This document shows, piece after piece, positions 49,610 to 59,123 of a DNA stretch of 64,000 nucleotides. The DNA lies in contig NZ_FPCG01000009.1 in NCBI RefSeq assembly GCF_900116905.1, positions 1 through 64,000 on the forward strand. The letters run 5' to 3'. The position numbers and the translations under genes were made by a program. The notes under the pieces were generated by a model. It was not told the DNA's origin. It worked only from the letters and a program-made list of their open reading frames with translations, and did no database searches. Positions within the stretch are counted from its first letter, which is position 1. Each line of letters starts with the position of its first letter. This DNA comes from Micrococcus terreus. Its GTDB lineage: Bacteria > Actinomycetota > Actinomycetes > Actinomycetales > Micrococcaceae.

Positions 49610-52069
49610 GTGGACCCCCGCGACAGCACCCCCACCGCACCACCGGACACCGCCACCCGGCGCGTGGACCTCGACATCGAGGGCATGACCTGCGCCTCCT
49701 GCGTGGGACGGGTGGAGCGCAAGCTGGGCAAGCTCGAGGGCGTCACGGCCTCCGTCAACCTGCCGCTGAACTCCGCCGCCGTCACCGTCCCGGAGGGCAT
49801 CTCCGACGAGGACCTGCTCGCCGCCGTGGACAAGGCCGGCTACACCGCTCGCGTGCGCCGCAGCTCCGGCTCTGCCCAACAGAGCCACCACCACGACGAC
49901 GGCCACGTACCGCACGCACACGCCTCGCCCCACACAGGGCACGGCAGCGAGGACGGCGGCCACGGTGACCACGAGGGTCACGAGGATCATGCCGACCACG
50001 ACAACCACATGGACCACGGCCCGTCCGAGGACGTGCTCAAGCCCCGGCTGATCGGCGCGGCCGTCCTGGTGGTCCCGCTGTTCCTGATCTCCATGGTCCC
50101 GGCCCTGCAGTTCCCGCACTGGGGCTGGGTGGCGTTCGGGCTGTCCATCCCGCTGGTGTTCTGGGCGGCGTGGCCGTTCCACCGGGCGGCGTTCAAGGCG
50201 GCGCGGCACGGCGCCTCCACCATGGACACCCTGGTCTCGATCGGCGTGCTGGCGGCGTTCTTCTACTCCGCAGTCGAGCTGTTCCTGGATCCGGGCATGA
50301 CCGCCCACGCCGGCGCCGGGATGGACATGTCCTCCATGGACGACCACCAGCTCTACTTCGAGACCGCCGGCGTGATCACCACCTTCCTGCTGCTCGGACG
50401 CTGGCTGGAGGCCCGCGCCAAGAAGCAGGCCGGGCAGGCCCTGAAGTCCTTGCTGGAGCTGGGCGCCAAGACTGCCACCGTCCTGCGGGACGGCCAGGAG
50501 GTCACCGTGCCCGCCAGCCAGCTGGTCCCGGGCGATGAGTTCATCGTGCGCCCCGGGGAGAAGGTCGCCACGGACGGGGTGATCCTGGACGGGCATTCCG
50601 CCGTGGACACCTCCCTGATCACGGGCGAGTCCGTCCCGGAGGAGGTCGGCCCGGAGGACACCGTCACCGGTGCCACGGTCAACACCTCCGGCCGCCTGCT
50701 GGTCCGGGCCACGCGCACCGGCGAGGACACCACCCTGGCGCAGATGGGCCGGCTGGTCTCGGACGCGCAGACCGGCAAGGCCCCCATCGCCCGCCTGGCC
50801 GACCGCATCTCCGCGGTGTTCGTCCCCATCGTCCTGGTCATCGCCGTGCTGACGTTCGCCCTGTGGATGGTCTTCTCCGGCGGCGACTTCGACTCCGCCA
50901 TCCGCGCCGCCGTGGCCGTGCTGGTCATCGCCTGCCCGTGCGCCCTCGGCCTGGCCACTCCGGTCGGCCTGCTCGCCGGCACCGGCCGCGCCTCCCAGCT
51001 GGGCATCCTGATCCGCGGTCCCGAGGTTCTGGAGGACACCCGCACCGTGGACACGATCGTGCTGGACAAGACCGGCACCGTCACCGAGGGCGTCATGTCC
51101 GTCAGCGCCGTCACCGTGCTGGACAGCTCCCTCACCGAGTCCGAGCTGCTGCGCCTGGCCGCGGCGGTGGAGGCCGGATCCGAGCACCCCATCGCCCGGG
51201 CGATCGTGGAGGCCGGACGCGAATCCCTGGTGAACACCTCAGCCACGTCCGCCTCCGCTGACTCCTCCCCACAGGGCCTTCCCGACGTCGGCTCCCCCAC
51301 CTCCCTGCCCCCGGTCACCGGGTTCTCCTCCTCGGCAGGCGGCGGGGTGACCGGTCAGGTGGACGGACACTCCGTGGCCGCCGGGCGTTCCAGCTTCATC
51401 GCCGAGCAGCTGAGCTCCGGGGCACTGGACGCCGAGCAGGAGCGGGCTCTGGCCGAGGCGGAGGCCGCCGGCGCCACCGCCATCTGGGTGTCCGTGGACG
51501 GTGTGCTGGCCGGGATCATCTCCCTGCAGGACACCGTGAAGGACACCTCCGCGCGCGCCATCGCCCGGTTCCGTGAGCTGGGGCTGCGCCCGATCCTGCT
51601 GACCGGAGACAATGCCGCCGTGGCCGCCCAGGTGGCGGACGTCGTCGGGATAGCCCGGGAGGATGTCTTCGCCGGGGTGCGCCCCGAGCAGAAGGTGGAC
51701 AAGGTCAAGGAGCTGCAGGCCGCCGGGCGCGTGGTGGCCATGGTGGGCGACGGCGTGAACGACGCCCCCGCGCTGGCGCAGGCCGACCTGGGGATCGCCA
51801 TGGGATCGGGCACTGATGTGGCTCGTGAGGCCGCGGACATCACCGTCATGGGGTCCTCGCTGGGCCAGGTGGTGCAGTCGGTGGAGCTGAGCCGCAAGAC
51901 GCTGAGCATCATCAAGACGAACCTGTTCTGGGCGTTCGCGTACAACACGCTGGGCATCCCGGTGGCCGCGCTGGGCTTCCTGAACCCGATGATCGCCGGC
52001 GCCGCCATGGCCGCCAGTTCGGTGCTCGTGGTGCTCAACTCGCTGCGCCTGACCCGCTTCGCCCGGTGA
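49610..52069 (+). CDS. copA: Copper-exporting P-type ATPase (CopA)
   Basis: 819 residues from GTG 49610, which has AAGGA six bases upstream; a longer frame to 49538 starts inside the palindromic element. Order of parts: HMA domain with GMTCASC near residue 25; a His/Asp/Gly-rich segment (93-137) with about fifteen histidines; two extra helices; TGES loop; CPC copper site in VIACPCALG near 440; DKTGT phosphorylation site near 485; GDGVNDAPAL near 715. It pumps Cu(I) outwards. A variable loop near 550 contains a one-mismatch dispersed 14-mer. Third gene of the csoR-copZ-copA group. Confidence 0.93.
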   Translation: MDPRDSTPTAPPDTATRRVDLDIEGMTCASCVGRVERKLGKLEGVTASVNLPLNSAAVTVPEGISDEDLLAAVDKAGYTARVRRSSGSAQQSHHHDDGHVPHAHASPHTGHGSEDGGHGDHEGHEDHADHDNHMDHGPSEDVLKPRLIGAAVLVVPLFLISMVPALQFPHWGWVAFGLSIPLVFWAAWPFHRAAFKAARHGASTMDTLVSIGVLAAFFYSAVELFLDPGMTAHAGAGMDMSSMDDHQLYFETAGVITTFLLLGRWLEARAKKQAGQALKSLLELGAKTATVLRDGQEVTVPASQLVPGDEFIVRPGEKVATDGVILDGHSAVDTSLITGESVPEEVGPEDTVTGATVNTSGRLLVRATRTGEDTTLAQMGRLVSDAQTGKAPIARLADRISAVFVPIVLVIAVLTFALWMVFSGGDFDSAIRAAVAVLVIACPCALGLATPVGLLAGTGRASQLGILIRGPEVLEDTRTVDTIVLDKTGTVTEGVMSVSAVTVLDSSLTESELLRLAAAVEAGSEHPIARAIVEAGRESLVNTSATSASADSSPQGLPDVGSPTSLPPVTGFSSSAGGGVTGQVDGHSVAAGRSSFIAEQLSSGALDAEQERALAEAEAAGATAIWVSVDGVLAGIISLQDTVKDTSARAIARFRELGLRPILLTGDNAAVAAQVADVVGIAREDVFAGVRPEQKVDKVKELQAAGRVVAMVGDGVNDAPALAQADLGIAMGSGTDVAREAADITVMGSSLGQVVQSVELSRKTLSIIKTNLFWAFAYNTLGIPVAALGFLNPMIAGAAMAASSVLVVLNSLRLTRFAR
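51279..51292 (+). repeat. Dispersed 14-mer, one mismatch
   Basis: TTCCCGACGTCGGC in a variable loop of copA (QGLPDVGSP). A two-mismatch relative also lies at 51638-51651. Confidence 0.5.
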
Positions 52070-52183
52070 GGTGAGGTGAGGTGATGGTGGTGCGGGGTGG
52101 CCGGTGCGGAGTGCTCGGCCCCGCCCGGCCCCTCTGAGTGCCGCAGCCGCGATCTGTGTTCCACCGTTCGTCGGTCTGACCGA

Positions 52184-52240
52184 CTGAGTTGCACTGTTCG
52201 TCGAGAATCACCCCGAATCTCGACGAACAGTGCAACTCAG
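52184..52240. repeat. Palindromic intergenic element, family A, copy 1 (may act as terminator)
   Basis: CTGAGTTGCACTGTTCGTCGAGA (52184-52206) pairs perfectly over 23 bases with TCTCGACGAACAGTGCAACTCAG (52218-52240), loop 11. Located between the convergent copA and SulP genes (gap 52070-52288, which also holds a GTGAG repeat at its left end). Shares its arms with 53980-54065. Confidence 0.75.
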
Positions 52241-52288
52241 CACGCGGAACCGACGAGGTCTGTCACAGGGATCTCCGCTGGCTCCGCC

Positions 52289-53875
52289 CTACCCCTCGCC
52301 CAGCCGTCCGCGCAGCCGCTCGCGCATGTCGGTGCTGGCCTGGTTCAGGCCCACCACCTCCACGGTCTTGCCGTAGCGGGCGTACTTCTCGGTGATCGCA
52401 TCCAGGGCGGCCACGGTGGAGGCGTCCCACACGTGCGAGCCGGACAGGTCGATCACCACCCGGGCAGGGTCCTCGGTGTACTCGAACTGCGTGTAGAGGT
52501 CGTTCGAGGAGGCGAAGAACAGTTCCCCGTCCACCGTGTAGGTGACGGTGCCCTCGCCCCCGTCAGCACCACCGCCCACCTCACGCCGCACCGTCACGAA
52601 GTGCGCCACCCGCCGGGCGAACAGCACCATGGCGGTCAGCACGCCCAGCCCCACACCCACCGCCAGGTTGTGCGTGACCACCGTGCCGGCCACGGTCACC
52701 AGCATCACCACGGTCTCGGAGATCGGCATGGCCCGCAGGGTGGACGGGCGGATGGAGTGCCAGTCGAAGGTGGCCCAGGAGACGAACACCATGACGGCCA
52801 CCAGCGCGGCCATCGGGATGGTGGACACCACGTCGCTGAGCGCCACGGCGAGCACCATCAGCAGCGCGCCGGCCATGAACGTGGAGATCCGGGTGCGCGC
52901 CCCGGAGGCCTTCACGTTGATCATGGTCTGCCCGATCATCGCGCAGCCGCCCATCCCGCCGAACAGCCCGGCCAGCACGTTCGCCCCGCCCTGCCCCAGC
53001 GACTCCCGGGTCTTGTCCGAGCGCGTGTCCGTGACGTCGTCCACCAGCTTGGCGGTCAGCAGCGACTCCAGCAGCCCCACCAGTGCCATCGCCAGGGCGT
53101 ACGGGAAGATCACCTGCAGCGTCTCCCAGGTGTACGGCACCTCCGGGATGAGGAACGCGGGCAGCGAGCTGGGCAGCTCCCCCTTGTCCCCCACGGTAGG
53201 GACCTGGGCATGCACGACGACGGCCACCAGGGTCACCACGATGATCCCCACCAGCGGGGCCGGGACGGCAGTGGTCAGACGCGGGAAGAGGAAGATGACC
53301 GCCAGTCCCAGTGCGGTCAGGGGGTAGACGAGCCAGGGGACCCCGATCAGGTCCGGCAGCTGGGCGATGAAGATCAGGATGGCCAGCGAGTTCACGAACC
53401 CGGTCATCACCGAGCGGGGGATGAACCGCATCAGCTTGGCCACGCCGGCCAGTCCGAGCACCACCTGCAGGAGCCCGGCCAGGATGACCGTGGCGAAGAG
53501 GTACTGCACGCCGTGGGAGGCCACCACCGGTGCGATCACCAGGGCCGTGGCCGCGGTGGCCGCCGAGATCATGGCCGGGCGGCCGCCCAGGAACGCGATC
53601 GAGATGGCCATGACAGAAGCAGCGTAGAGACCGATGGCCGGATCCACACCGGCGATCAGGGCGAAGGCGATGGCCTCGGGGATCAGCGCGAGCGCGACCA
53701 CCAGCCCGGCGAGCACCTCGGTCTTGAGCCAGCGCGGGGTCTTCAGGGTGCGCAGCACGGACTGGCGCTGCTCCGGTGTGACGTGTTCGGCGGCGTCGGC
53801 CAGGTTCTGCCGGACCTCGGGGTGGTTCGGCGGAACGGTGGCCGGAGTGGAGGCGGAGTGCGGTGAGGCGGGCAT
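52289..53875 (-). CDS. SulP-family anion transporter with STAS domain
   Basis: 528 residues. After a 50-residue tail come about twelve membrane helices with ALIPEAIAFALIAGVDPAIGLYAA near residue 63 and GGMGGCAMIGQTMINVKASGARTRIS near 300, both signatures of SulP carriers. The last 110 residues form a STAS domain (VVIDLSGSHVWDASTVAALDAI). The family moves sulfate, bicarbonate, molybdate or dicarboxylates; substrate unclear. It converges on copA with a strong palindrome between. Confidence 0.88.
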   Translation of the reverse strand: MPASPHSASTPATVPPNHPEVRQNLADAAEHVTPEQRQSVLRTLKTPRWLKTEVLAGLVVALALIPEAIAFALIAGVDPAIGLYAASVMAISIAFLGGRPAMISAATAATALVIAPVVASHGVQYLFATVILAGLLQVVLGLAGVAKLMRFIPRSVMTGFVNSLAILIFIAQLPDLIGVPWLVYPLTALGLAVIFLFPRLTTAVPAPLVGIIVVTLVAVVVHAQVPTVGDKGELPSSLPAFLIPEVPYTWETLQVIFPYALAMALVGLLESLLTAKLVDDVTDTRSDKTRESLGQGGANVLAGLFGGMGGCAMIGQTMINVKASGARTRISTFMAGALLMVLAVALSDVVSTIPMAALVAVMVFVSWATFDWHSIRPSTLRAMPISETVVMLVTVAGTVVTHNLAVGVGLGVLTAMVLFARRVAHFVTVRREVGGGADGGEGTVTYTVDGELFFASSNDLYTQFEYTEDPARVVIDLSGSHVWDASTVAALDAITEKYARYGKTVEVVGLNQASTDMRERLRGRLGEG

Positions 53876-53979
53876 GGCTGTCCCCTGAGAGCTGCGGCGG
53901 ATGACGCGGTCACTCTAGCCCGTGCGGGGGTGAGGCGGTGTCCGGCGATCCCTGATGCGGCCTTCGCCGATCCGGTGAT

Positions 53980-54065
53980 CTGAGTTGCAGTGCTCGTCGC
54001 CGCCGCGTTCTGAGGTGCACGTCTTGATGGTTCTGGGGCCGCTGAGCGACGAACCGTGCAACCCA
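53980..54065. repeat. Palindromic intergenic element, family A, copy 2
   Basis: TGAGTTGCAGTGCTCGTCGC at the left and GCGACGAACCGTGCAACCCA at the right pair at 16 of 20 positions. The arms resemble those at 52184-52240 (TGAGTTGCACTGTTCGTCG). The centre of about 45 bases contains a second TGAGGTGCACG, suggesting a nested copy. Confidence 0.55.
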
Positions 54066-54191
54066 TCCAGTGATCTGGACAGGATGTGCAACAGGGATCA
54101 CGCAGGGCTCGGCGCCGCCGGCGTCCACCCTGCAGCCCGAGCGCATGTCGACCAGCCGTTGTCCGGCCAGGAACCGTTCAGCGACCGTCAG

Positions 54192-54197
54192 TAGGCT
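54192..54197 (+). promoter_or_regulatory. -10 box, leaderless promoter of SRPBCC gene
   Basis: TAGGCT, seven bases (GAAGTCC), then ATG 54205. The identical hexamer precedes the lactate dehydrogenase gene. Confidence 0.5.
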
Positions 54198-54204
54198 GAA
54201 GTCC

Positions 54205-54768
54205 ATGAAGCACGCTGCAGACCACCCCCCGTTCAGCGCCGACGACACTCCCCTGCCCGCGCAGGCCCAGACCCCGGACCACGCCGAGGCAGCCGCCCCG
54301 CAGGCCTCCTGGCCGCAGCCCGTTCAGACCGGCCCGGACCAGGTCAGCTACCGGATCCGGGTCAACGCCCCCGCCCAGCAGCTGTGGGAGCTGCTGGCCG
54401 ACCCCCACCGGCATCACGAGGTGGACGGCTCCGGCACCGTGAAGTCCCAGGTGGAGGGCCCACGCCAGCTGGCGGTCGGGGACCAGTTCTCGGTGCACAT
54501 GCGCAAGTACCGCATTCCGTACACCATGAAGCTCACCACCACCGCCTCCCAGCCCGGAGAGCTGATCGAGTGGGCGCACCCCGGCGGGCACCGCTGGCGG
54601 TGGGAGTTCCAGGACAACGGCGACGGCACCACGGACGTCACCGAGACCTTCGACTACTCCTGGGCCCAGCCCGTGGTCGGCAAGGCCTACGAGCTGCTGC
54701 GCCTGGACCGGGAGAACGGCAATGGCATCCGGTCCTCCCTGACCCGGCTGGCCGGCCGGTACCTCTAG
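54205..54768 (+). CDS. SRPBCC (START/Bet v1-like) family protein
   Basis: 187 residues. A 45-residue Pro/Ala/Gln tail is followed by a polyketide-cyclase/dehydrase-type domain: VSYRIRVNAPAQQLWELLADP near 47, then the GPRQLAVGDQFSVHMRK strand pair and DVTETFDYSWAQP near 145. Such small proteins bind hydrophobic ligands. No active-site assignment possible. The start at ATG 54205 is fixed by the TAGGCT box seven bases before it rather than by a ribosome site. Confidence 0.75.
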   Translation: MKHAADHPPFSADDTPLPAQAQTPDHAEAAAPQASWPQPVQTGPDQVSYRIRVNAPAQQLWELLADPHRHHEVDGSGTVKSQVEGPRQLAVGDQFSVHMRKYRIPYTMKLTTTASQPGELIEWAHPGGHRWRWEFQDNGDGTTDVTETFDYSWAQPVVGKAYELLRLDRENGNGIRSSLTRLAGRYL

Positions 54769-54998
54769 GGCCGATACCCCTGGGGCCGGATTGCCAGCGC
54801 CTTCACAGCGGCGGCCAAGTCCATGAACAGGTCGGCTCCCTACAGTGGGAAGCACCTCATCAAGGTGCGAGTGATGACAGGAAGAGGCCCCGGGCCCGGC
54901 AGTTTGCGTCCCCCTCACGCAGCCGGATCACCCGGGGTCTCGTCATGCCCGCTGTGGCAGTCCCTTCCCGTTCCCACCAGCGGTGGGCACGGGGCAGA

Positions 54999-56036
54999 TC
55001 AGGCTTCCGGGCTGGCCGAGTAGTCCAGGACCACGCGGCCGTCGATCTTGCCGTGCTGCATCTCGTCGAAGATCGCATTGATGTCCTCGATCGGACGCTT
55101 GGTGTAGGTCGGGTGGATCTTGCCGGCGGCATAGAACTCCAAGGCCTCCACCATGTCCTGCCGCGTACCGACGATCGAACCGCGGATCGTCAGGCCCTTC
55201 AGCACGATGTCGAAGATGGGGGCGGGGAAGTCTCCCGGGGGCAGGCCGTTGAACACGATGGTCCCTCCACGGCGGGTCATCGAGATCGCCTGACCGAAGG
55301 CTTTCGGGTGAACTGCTGTGACCAGCACGCCATGGGCACCGCCGATCTTCTCCTGGATCTCCACGGACGGCTCCGCCACATTGGCGTTCACCACGATCTC
55401 GGCCCCGTGCCTCTGGGCCAGGGCCAGCTTGTCATCGGCCACATCCACAGCCACCACTCGCATGCCCATGGCCACCGCGTACTGGACGGCGATATGCCCC
55501 AGGCCGCCGATGCCGGAGATGACGACCCATTGCCCGGGCCGGACCTCCGTCTGCTTCAGGCCCTTGTAGACGGTCACGCCGGCACACAGCACCGGGCCGA
55601 CCTCGTACGGGTCCGAACCTTCGGGCAGTACCGGGGCGTACTTGGCATCCACGATCATGTACTCGCCGAAGGAGCCGTCCACCGCGTAGCCGCCATTCTG
55701 CTGTGATTCACACAGGGTCTCCCAGCCGGTACGGCAGTACTCGCAGCTCCCGCAGGCGCTCCACAGCCAGGCGTTGCCCACCATCTGTCCTTCGGAGAGC
55801 TCGGTGACACCCTCCCCGATCTTCTCGACGATGCCCACGCCCTCGTGGCCGGGGACGAACGGAGGGGACGGCTTGACGGGCCAGTCCCCGGTGGCGGCGT
55901 GCAGGTCCGTGTGGCAGACCCCCGAGGAGATCAGCTTGACCAGGGCCTGGCCCGGTCCCGGCTCGGGGATGGGAACCTGCTTCACCGCCAGGTCCTGGTT
56001 GAAGCTCTCAACGACTGCTGCCTTCATGGTTGACAT
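54999..56036 (-). CDS. Zinc-dependent alcohol dehydrogenase, AdhP type
   Basis: 345 residues from ATG 56036 (AAGGAGT four bases upstream). Catalytic zinc: GVCHTDLHAATGDWP near 38 and GHEGVG near 61. Structural zinc: CGSCEYCRTGWETLC near 92. Cofactor fold GIGGLGHIAVQYA near 170. The pattern matches ethanol-active AdhP/AdhA. Downstream of the aldehyde dehydrogenase gene on the same strand, separated by 183 bases that hold a hairpin. Together they would oxidise ethanol or other primary alcohols to the acid. Confidence 0.9.
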   Translation of the reverse strand: MSTMKAAVVESFNQDLAVKQVPIPEPGPGQALVKLISSGVCHTDLHAATGDWPVKPSPPFVPGHEGVGIVEKIGEGVTELSEGQMVGNAWLWSACGSCEYCRTGWETLCESQQNGGYAVDGSFGEYMIVDAKYAPVLPEGSDPYEVGPVLCAGVTVYKGLKQTEVRPGQWVVISGIGGLGHIAVQYAVAMGMRVVAVDVADDKLALAQRHGAEIVVNANVAEPSVEIQEKIGGAHGVLVTAVHPKAFGQAISMTRRGGTIVFNGLPPGDFPAPIFDIVLKGLTIRGSIVGTRQDMVEALEFYAAGKIHPTYTKRPIEDINAIFDEMQHGKIDGRVVLDYSASPEA

Positions 56037-56171
56037 GGGTACTCCTTGGTCATGTTGGTCATGGGTGTGTTGATCAGAATGGACGTGCTTAAGGGCTTGA
56101 GGGCGCGTTTGCCCGCTCCGGTGACCCGTCATGCTTCTGGGCGCGCGGATCCGGAGTTGCGGTGATTGTGA

Positions 56172-56205
56172 CCGGCCCGGGACGCGAGCAGCACGTCCGG
56201 GCCGG
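56172..56205. terminator. Hairpin between aldehyde and alcohol dehydrogenase genes
   Basis: CCGGCCCGG-g-ACG ... CGTCCGGGCCGG, a 12-bp stem with one bulge. It may reduce read-through into the alcohol dehydrogenase gene. Confidence 0.5.
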
Positions 56206-56219
56206 CATCGGAAGACGGC

Positions 56220-57743
56220 CTAGAAGAAGCCCTGCTTGTCCTCTGAGTAGGAGACCAGTAGGTTCTTGGTCTGCTGGTAGTGGTCCAGCATCATCTTGTG
56301 GTTCTCCCTGCCGATGCCGGAGGACTTGTAGCCGCCGAACGCCGAGTGCGCCGGGTAGGCGTGGTACTGGTTGACCCACACCCGGCCCGCCTGGATGGTG
56401 CGGCCGGCACGGTAGGCGGTATTGCCGTTGCGGGACCAGACCCCTGCTCCCAGACCGTAGAGCGTGTCATTGGCGATCGTCATGGCGTCATCGAAGTCGG
56501 AGAACGTGGCCACGGAGACCACCGGACCGAAGATCTCTTCCTGGAAGACCCGCATGGAGTTGTGGCCGCGGAAGATCGTCGGCTGCACGTAGTAGCCCCC
56601 GGCCAGGTCGCCCTCGAGGTGGGCCTGTTCTCCGCCGAGCAGCACCTCGGCCCCCTCCTGGCGGCCGATGTCCAGGTAGGACTTGATCTTCTCCAGCTGG
56701 TCGTTGGAGGCCTGGGCTCCCATCATGGTCTCGGTGTCCAGCGGGTTGCCCTGCTTGATGGCCCGCGTGCGTTCCACCACGGCGTCCAGGAACCGGTCCG
56801 CGATGGACTCCTGGACCAGGGCACGGGACGGGCAGGTGCAGACCTCTCCCTGGTTCAGGGCGAACATGGTGAAGCCCTCCTGCGCCTTGTCCCAGTACGC
56901 GTCATCCGCGGCCATGACGTCCTCGAAGAAGATGTTCGGGGACTTGCCGCCCAGTTCGAGCGTCACCGGGATGAGGTTCTCGGAGGCGTACTGCATGATC
57001 AGCCGGCCCGTGGTGGTCTCACCGGTGAAGGCGATCTTGCGGATCCGCTTGTTGGACGCCAGCGGCTTGCCGGCCTCGAGCCCGAAGCCGTTGACGATGT
57101 TCAGCACGCCGGCCGGCAGCAGGTCGCCGATCAGTTCGGCCAGCACCAGAATCGAGGCCGGGGTCTGCTCCGCGGGCTTGAGCACCACGGCGTTGCCGGC
57201 CGCCAGGGCCGGGGCGAGCTTCCACGTGGCCATGAGGATGGGGAAGTTCCACGGGATGATCTGGCCCACCACGCCGAGGGGCTCGTGGTAGTGGTACGCC
57301 ACCGTATCCTCGTCGAGCTGGGACAGAGAGCCCTCCTGCGCCCGGATGGTGCCTGCGAAGTAGCGGAAGTGGTCGATCGCGAGCGGGATGTCCGCGTTCA
57401 GGGTCTCCCGCACGGCCTTGCCGTTGTCCCACGTCTCGGCGACGGCCAGCATCTCGAGGTTCTGCTCCATACGGTCGGCGATCTTGTTGAGGATCGCCGC
57501 CCGCTCGGCCGGCGATGTCCTGCCCCAGGCCGGGGCTGCGGCGTGGGCGGCGTCCAGGGCGGCCTCGATGTCCTCCGGCGTGCCGCGCCCGACCTCGGTG
57601 AAGGACTTGCCGGTGACCGGGCTGGGGTTCTCGAAGTACTGGCCCTTGACGGGAGCCACCCACTCACCACCGATGTAGTGCTCATAGCGGGGCTTGAAGG
57701 TCACCGCGGAACCGTCGGTTCCCGGGTTGGCGTAGATGGTCAT
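56220..57743 (-). CDS. NAD-dependent aldehyde dehydrogenase
   Basis: 507 residues. Catalytic Cys in [11 protein letters not shown] near 300 and Glu in LELGGKSP near 265; [21 protein letters not shown] near 155 and FTGETTTGR near 240 form the cofactor site. The two adjacent Cys-Thr-Cys residues and the length resemble acetaldehyde dehydrogenases (ExaC/AldA) of actinobacteria. AGGAG precedes ATG 57743. A perfect Crp-type site lies 38 bases upstream. Part of the block DUF779 - regulator - aldehyde dehydrogenase - alcohol dehydrogenase. Confidence 0.92.
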   Translation of the reverse strand: MTIYANPGTDGSAVTFKPRYEHYIGGEWVAPVKGQYFENPSPVTGKSFTEVGRGTPEDIEAALDAAHAAAPAWGRTSPAERAAILNKIADRMEQNLEMLAVAETWDNGKAVRETLNADIPLAIDHFRYFAGTIRAQEGSLSQLDEDTVAYHYHEPLGVVGQIIPWNFPILMATWKLAPALAAGNAVVLKPAEQTPASILVLAELIGDLLPAGVLNIVNGFGLEAGKPLASNKRIRKIAFTGETTTGRLIMQYASENLIPVTLELGGKSPNIFFEDVMAADDAYWDKAQEGFTMFALNQGEVCTCPSRALVQESIADRFLDAVVERTRAIKQGNPLDTETMMGAQASNDQLEKIKSYLDIGRQEGAEVLLGGEQAHLEGDLAGGYYVQPTIFRGHNSMRVFQEEIFGPVVSVATFSDFDDAMTIANDTLYGLGAGVWSRNGNTAYRAGRTIQAGRVWVNQYHAYPAHSAFGGYKSSGIGRENHKMMLDHYQQTKNLLVSYSEDKQGFF

Positions 57744-57780
57744 GTCAGCTCCTGGAATGCGGGGATGGATGGACTGATGC

Positions 57781-57796
57781 TGTGATCTTAGTCACA
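57781..57796. promoter_or_regulatory. Crp/GlxR-type binding site
   Basis: TGTGATCTTAGTCACA, a full match to TGTGA-N6-TCACA, 38 bases before the aldehyde dehydrogenase start. Two direct repeats (ACGTTGCATCC at 57800 and ACGTTGCACCT at 57811) lie just upstream of it and could bind the GAF regulator. Confidence 0.65.
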
Positions 57797-57845
57797 TTTA
57801 CGTTGCATCCACGTTGCACCTCCGCGCGGCCCTACACTCGGGCCC

Positions 57846-59123
57846 TCAGCGCGCCTCAGCCTCGAGACGTTCCACGGTGGAGACCGCCAGGGCCCGGCGC
57901 GGGGAGTCCACGGGCAGCATCTTCAGGGCTGTCATCCACAACTCGAGGTCACCGACCGCCTCGGGGCGCGCCAGGTAGGTCCACAGGTCCTCGATTTCGG
58001 CGTCCTCCAGCACCGCCTCCCGCAGGGCGAGGTTCAACTGATGGCGGATCTCGACGATGCCGGGCGCCGCGGACCGGGGCAGCACCGACCCTGCGGCATG
58101 GCCCAACGCGGCGCTCACCTCACCCCGGCGCAGGGCCTCCCGCGCCAGCACAGCGTCCGTGGCCAGCGCGCCCTCCAACCGATAGGGCCGAGCCCGGAGC
58201 GTCACCCCAGGCACGCCGGCCTCGAGGGCTCGCCGGAGCCGGTGCACCTCGGCACGGAGGGTGGTGCCGGCGTCGTAGCCGTAGACGAGCTCTTCCAGCT
58301 CGGCGCCGTCCAACCCGGCTCCATGCCAGGTGAGCAGCGTCAGGATCTCGGCGTGCTTGCCGGGGATCTCCCGCCACGCACCGTCCGAGCCCGCCAACCG
58401 CGGCGGAAGGCCACCGGTGACGTGCAGGATGCTCCCGCGGACCGGGGCCGGCACGGGCGACGGGAGAAGGCGTTCCTGCCAGGCCGAATGCACCGCCTCG
58501 GCGGCGGCCTTCAGCAGGGGCAGGGCCAGCGGGGAGATGGCCTCGTCCCCACCGGTCAGGTCGATCACCCCGACGATGCGGCCGTCAGCCGGGTCGCGCA
58601 GGGGAACCGCCGAGCAGCTCCAGGGATGCACCACGGGATTGAAGTGCTCGGCCCGGCTCACCTGCACGGGCCGGCCGGAGTAGAGCGCCGTCCCGGGGGC
58701 AGAGGTGCCCATGGAGGCCTCGGACCAGTCAGCGCCCGGGACGAAACCCATGGCGTCGGCGCGCCGGCGGGCCTGGTCATCGCCCTCGACCCACAGCAGG
58801 TGCCCCTCCGCGTTCCCCACCGCGACGATCAGATTGGCATCCGCGGCGGGCTCCACGAGGAGCCGGCGGATGATGGGCAGCACCGGCGCCAGCGGGTGGC
58901 CCTGGCGCACCTCCCGCAGATCCGAGTCCGTGACCAGACGAGGCTCCAGGGGCTTTCCGAGGCCACCGTGCACCACCAACGAACGACGCCAGGACTCGGC
59001 GACCTCGGCACGGATCTGACCGAGCATCCCGCGGTGATCCGGCCCCGCCAGCTCGCCCCGCGCCCGCTCGACGACGCGCTGATAGGCCGCGCCGGACAAG
59101 TGCCCGGACAGGGACAGGGTCAC
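57846..59123 (-). CDS. GAF-domain transcriptional regulator with winged-helix-like C-terminus
   Basis: 425 residues. Residues about 80-220 form a GAF-type sensor (LIVAVGNAEGHLLWVEGDD, GADWSEASMGTSAPGTALYSGRPV), which in the AcoR/DhaR group senses acetoin, acetaldehyde or related compounds. There is no AAA+ domain; instead residues 250-330 (IPGKHAEILTLLTWHG...LRAEVHRLRRAL) look like a winged-helix DNA-binding unit. The start overlaps the DUF779 stop. Likely controls the aldehyde dehydrogenase gene directly downstream. Confidence 0.75.
   Translation of the reverse strand: MTLSLSGHLSGAAYQRVVERARGELAGPDHRGMLGQIRAEVAESWRRSLVVHGGLGKPLEPRLVTDSDLREVRQGHPLAPVLPIIRRLLVEPAADANLIVAVGNAEGHLLWVEGDDQARRRADAMGFVPGADWSEASMGTSAPGTALYSGRPVQVSRAEHFNPVVHPWSCSAVPLRDPADGRIVGVIDLTGGDEAISPLALPLLKAAAEAVHSAWQERLLPSPVPAPVRGSILHVTGGLPPRLAGSDGAWREIPGKHAEILTLLTWHGAGLDGAELEELVYGYDAGTTLRAEVHRLRRALEAGVPGVTLRARPYRLEGALATDAVLAREALRRGEVSAALGHAAGSVLPRSAAPGIVEIRHQLNLALREAVLEDAEIEDLWTYLARPEAVGDLELWMTALKMLPVDSPRRALAVSTVERLEAEAR

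Larger units (their letters stand above)
53876..54204. other. Intergenic region of 329 bases between SulP and SRPBCC genes
   Basis: Contains the SulP upstream region, the family-A palindromic element (53980-54065) and the -10 box for the SRPBCC gene. I see no gene, RNA or further structure in it. Confidence 0.6.

Noticed and set aside
52067-52085. GTGAG tandem repeat after copA
   Set aside because: Only about four short units; likely slippage-prone sequence at the gene end without further meaning.
54823-55023. A 66-codon open frame between the SRPBCC and alcohol dehydrogenase genes
   Set aside because: Composition is that of random GC-rich sequence, with no ribosome site, and it overlaps the dehydrogenase end. 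The gap 54769-54998 holds only a small hairpin (GCACCT/AGGTGC).
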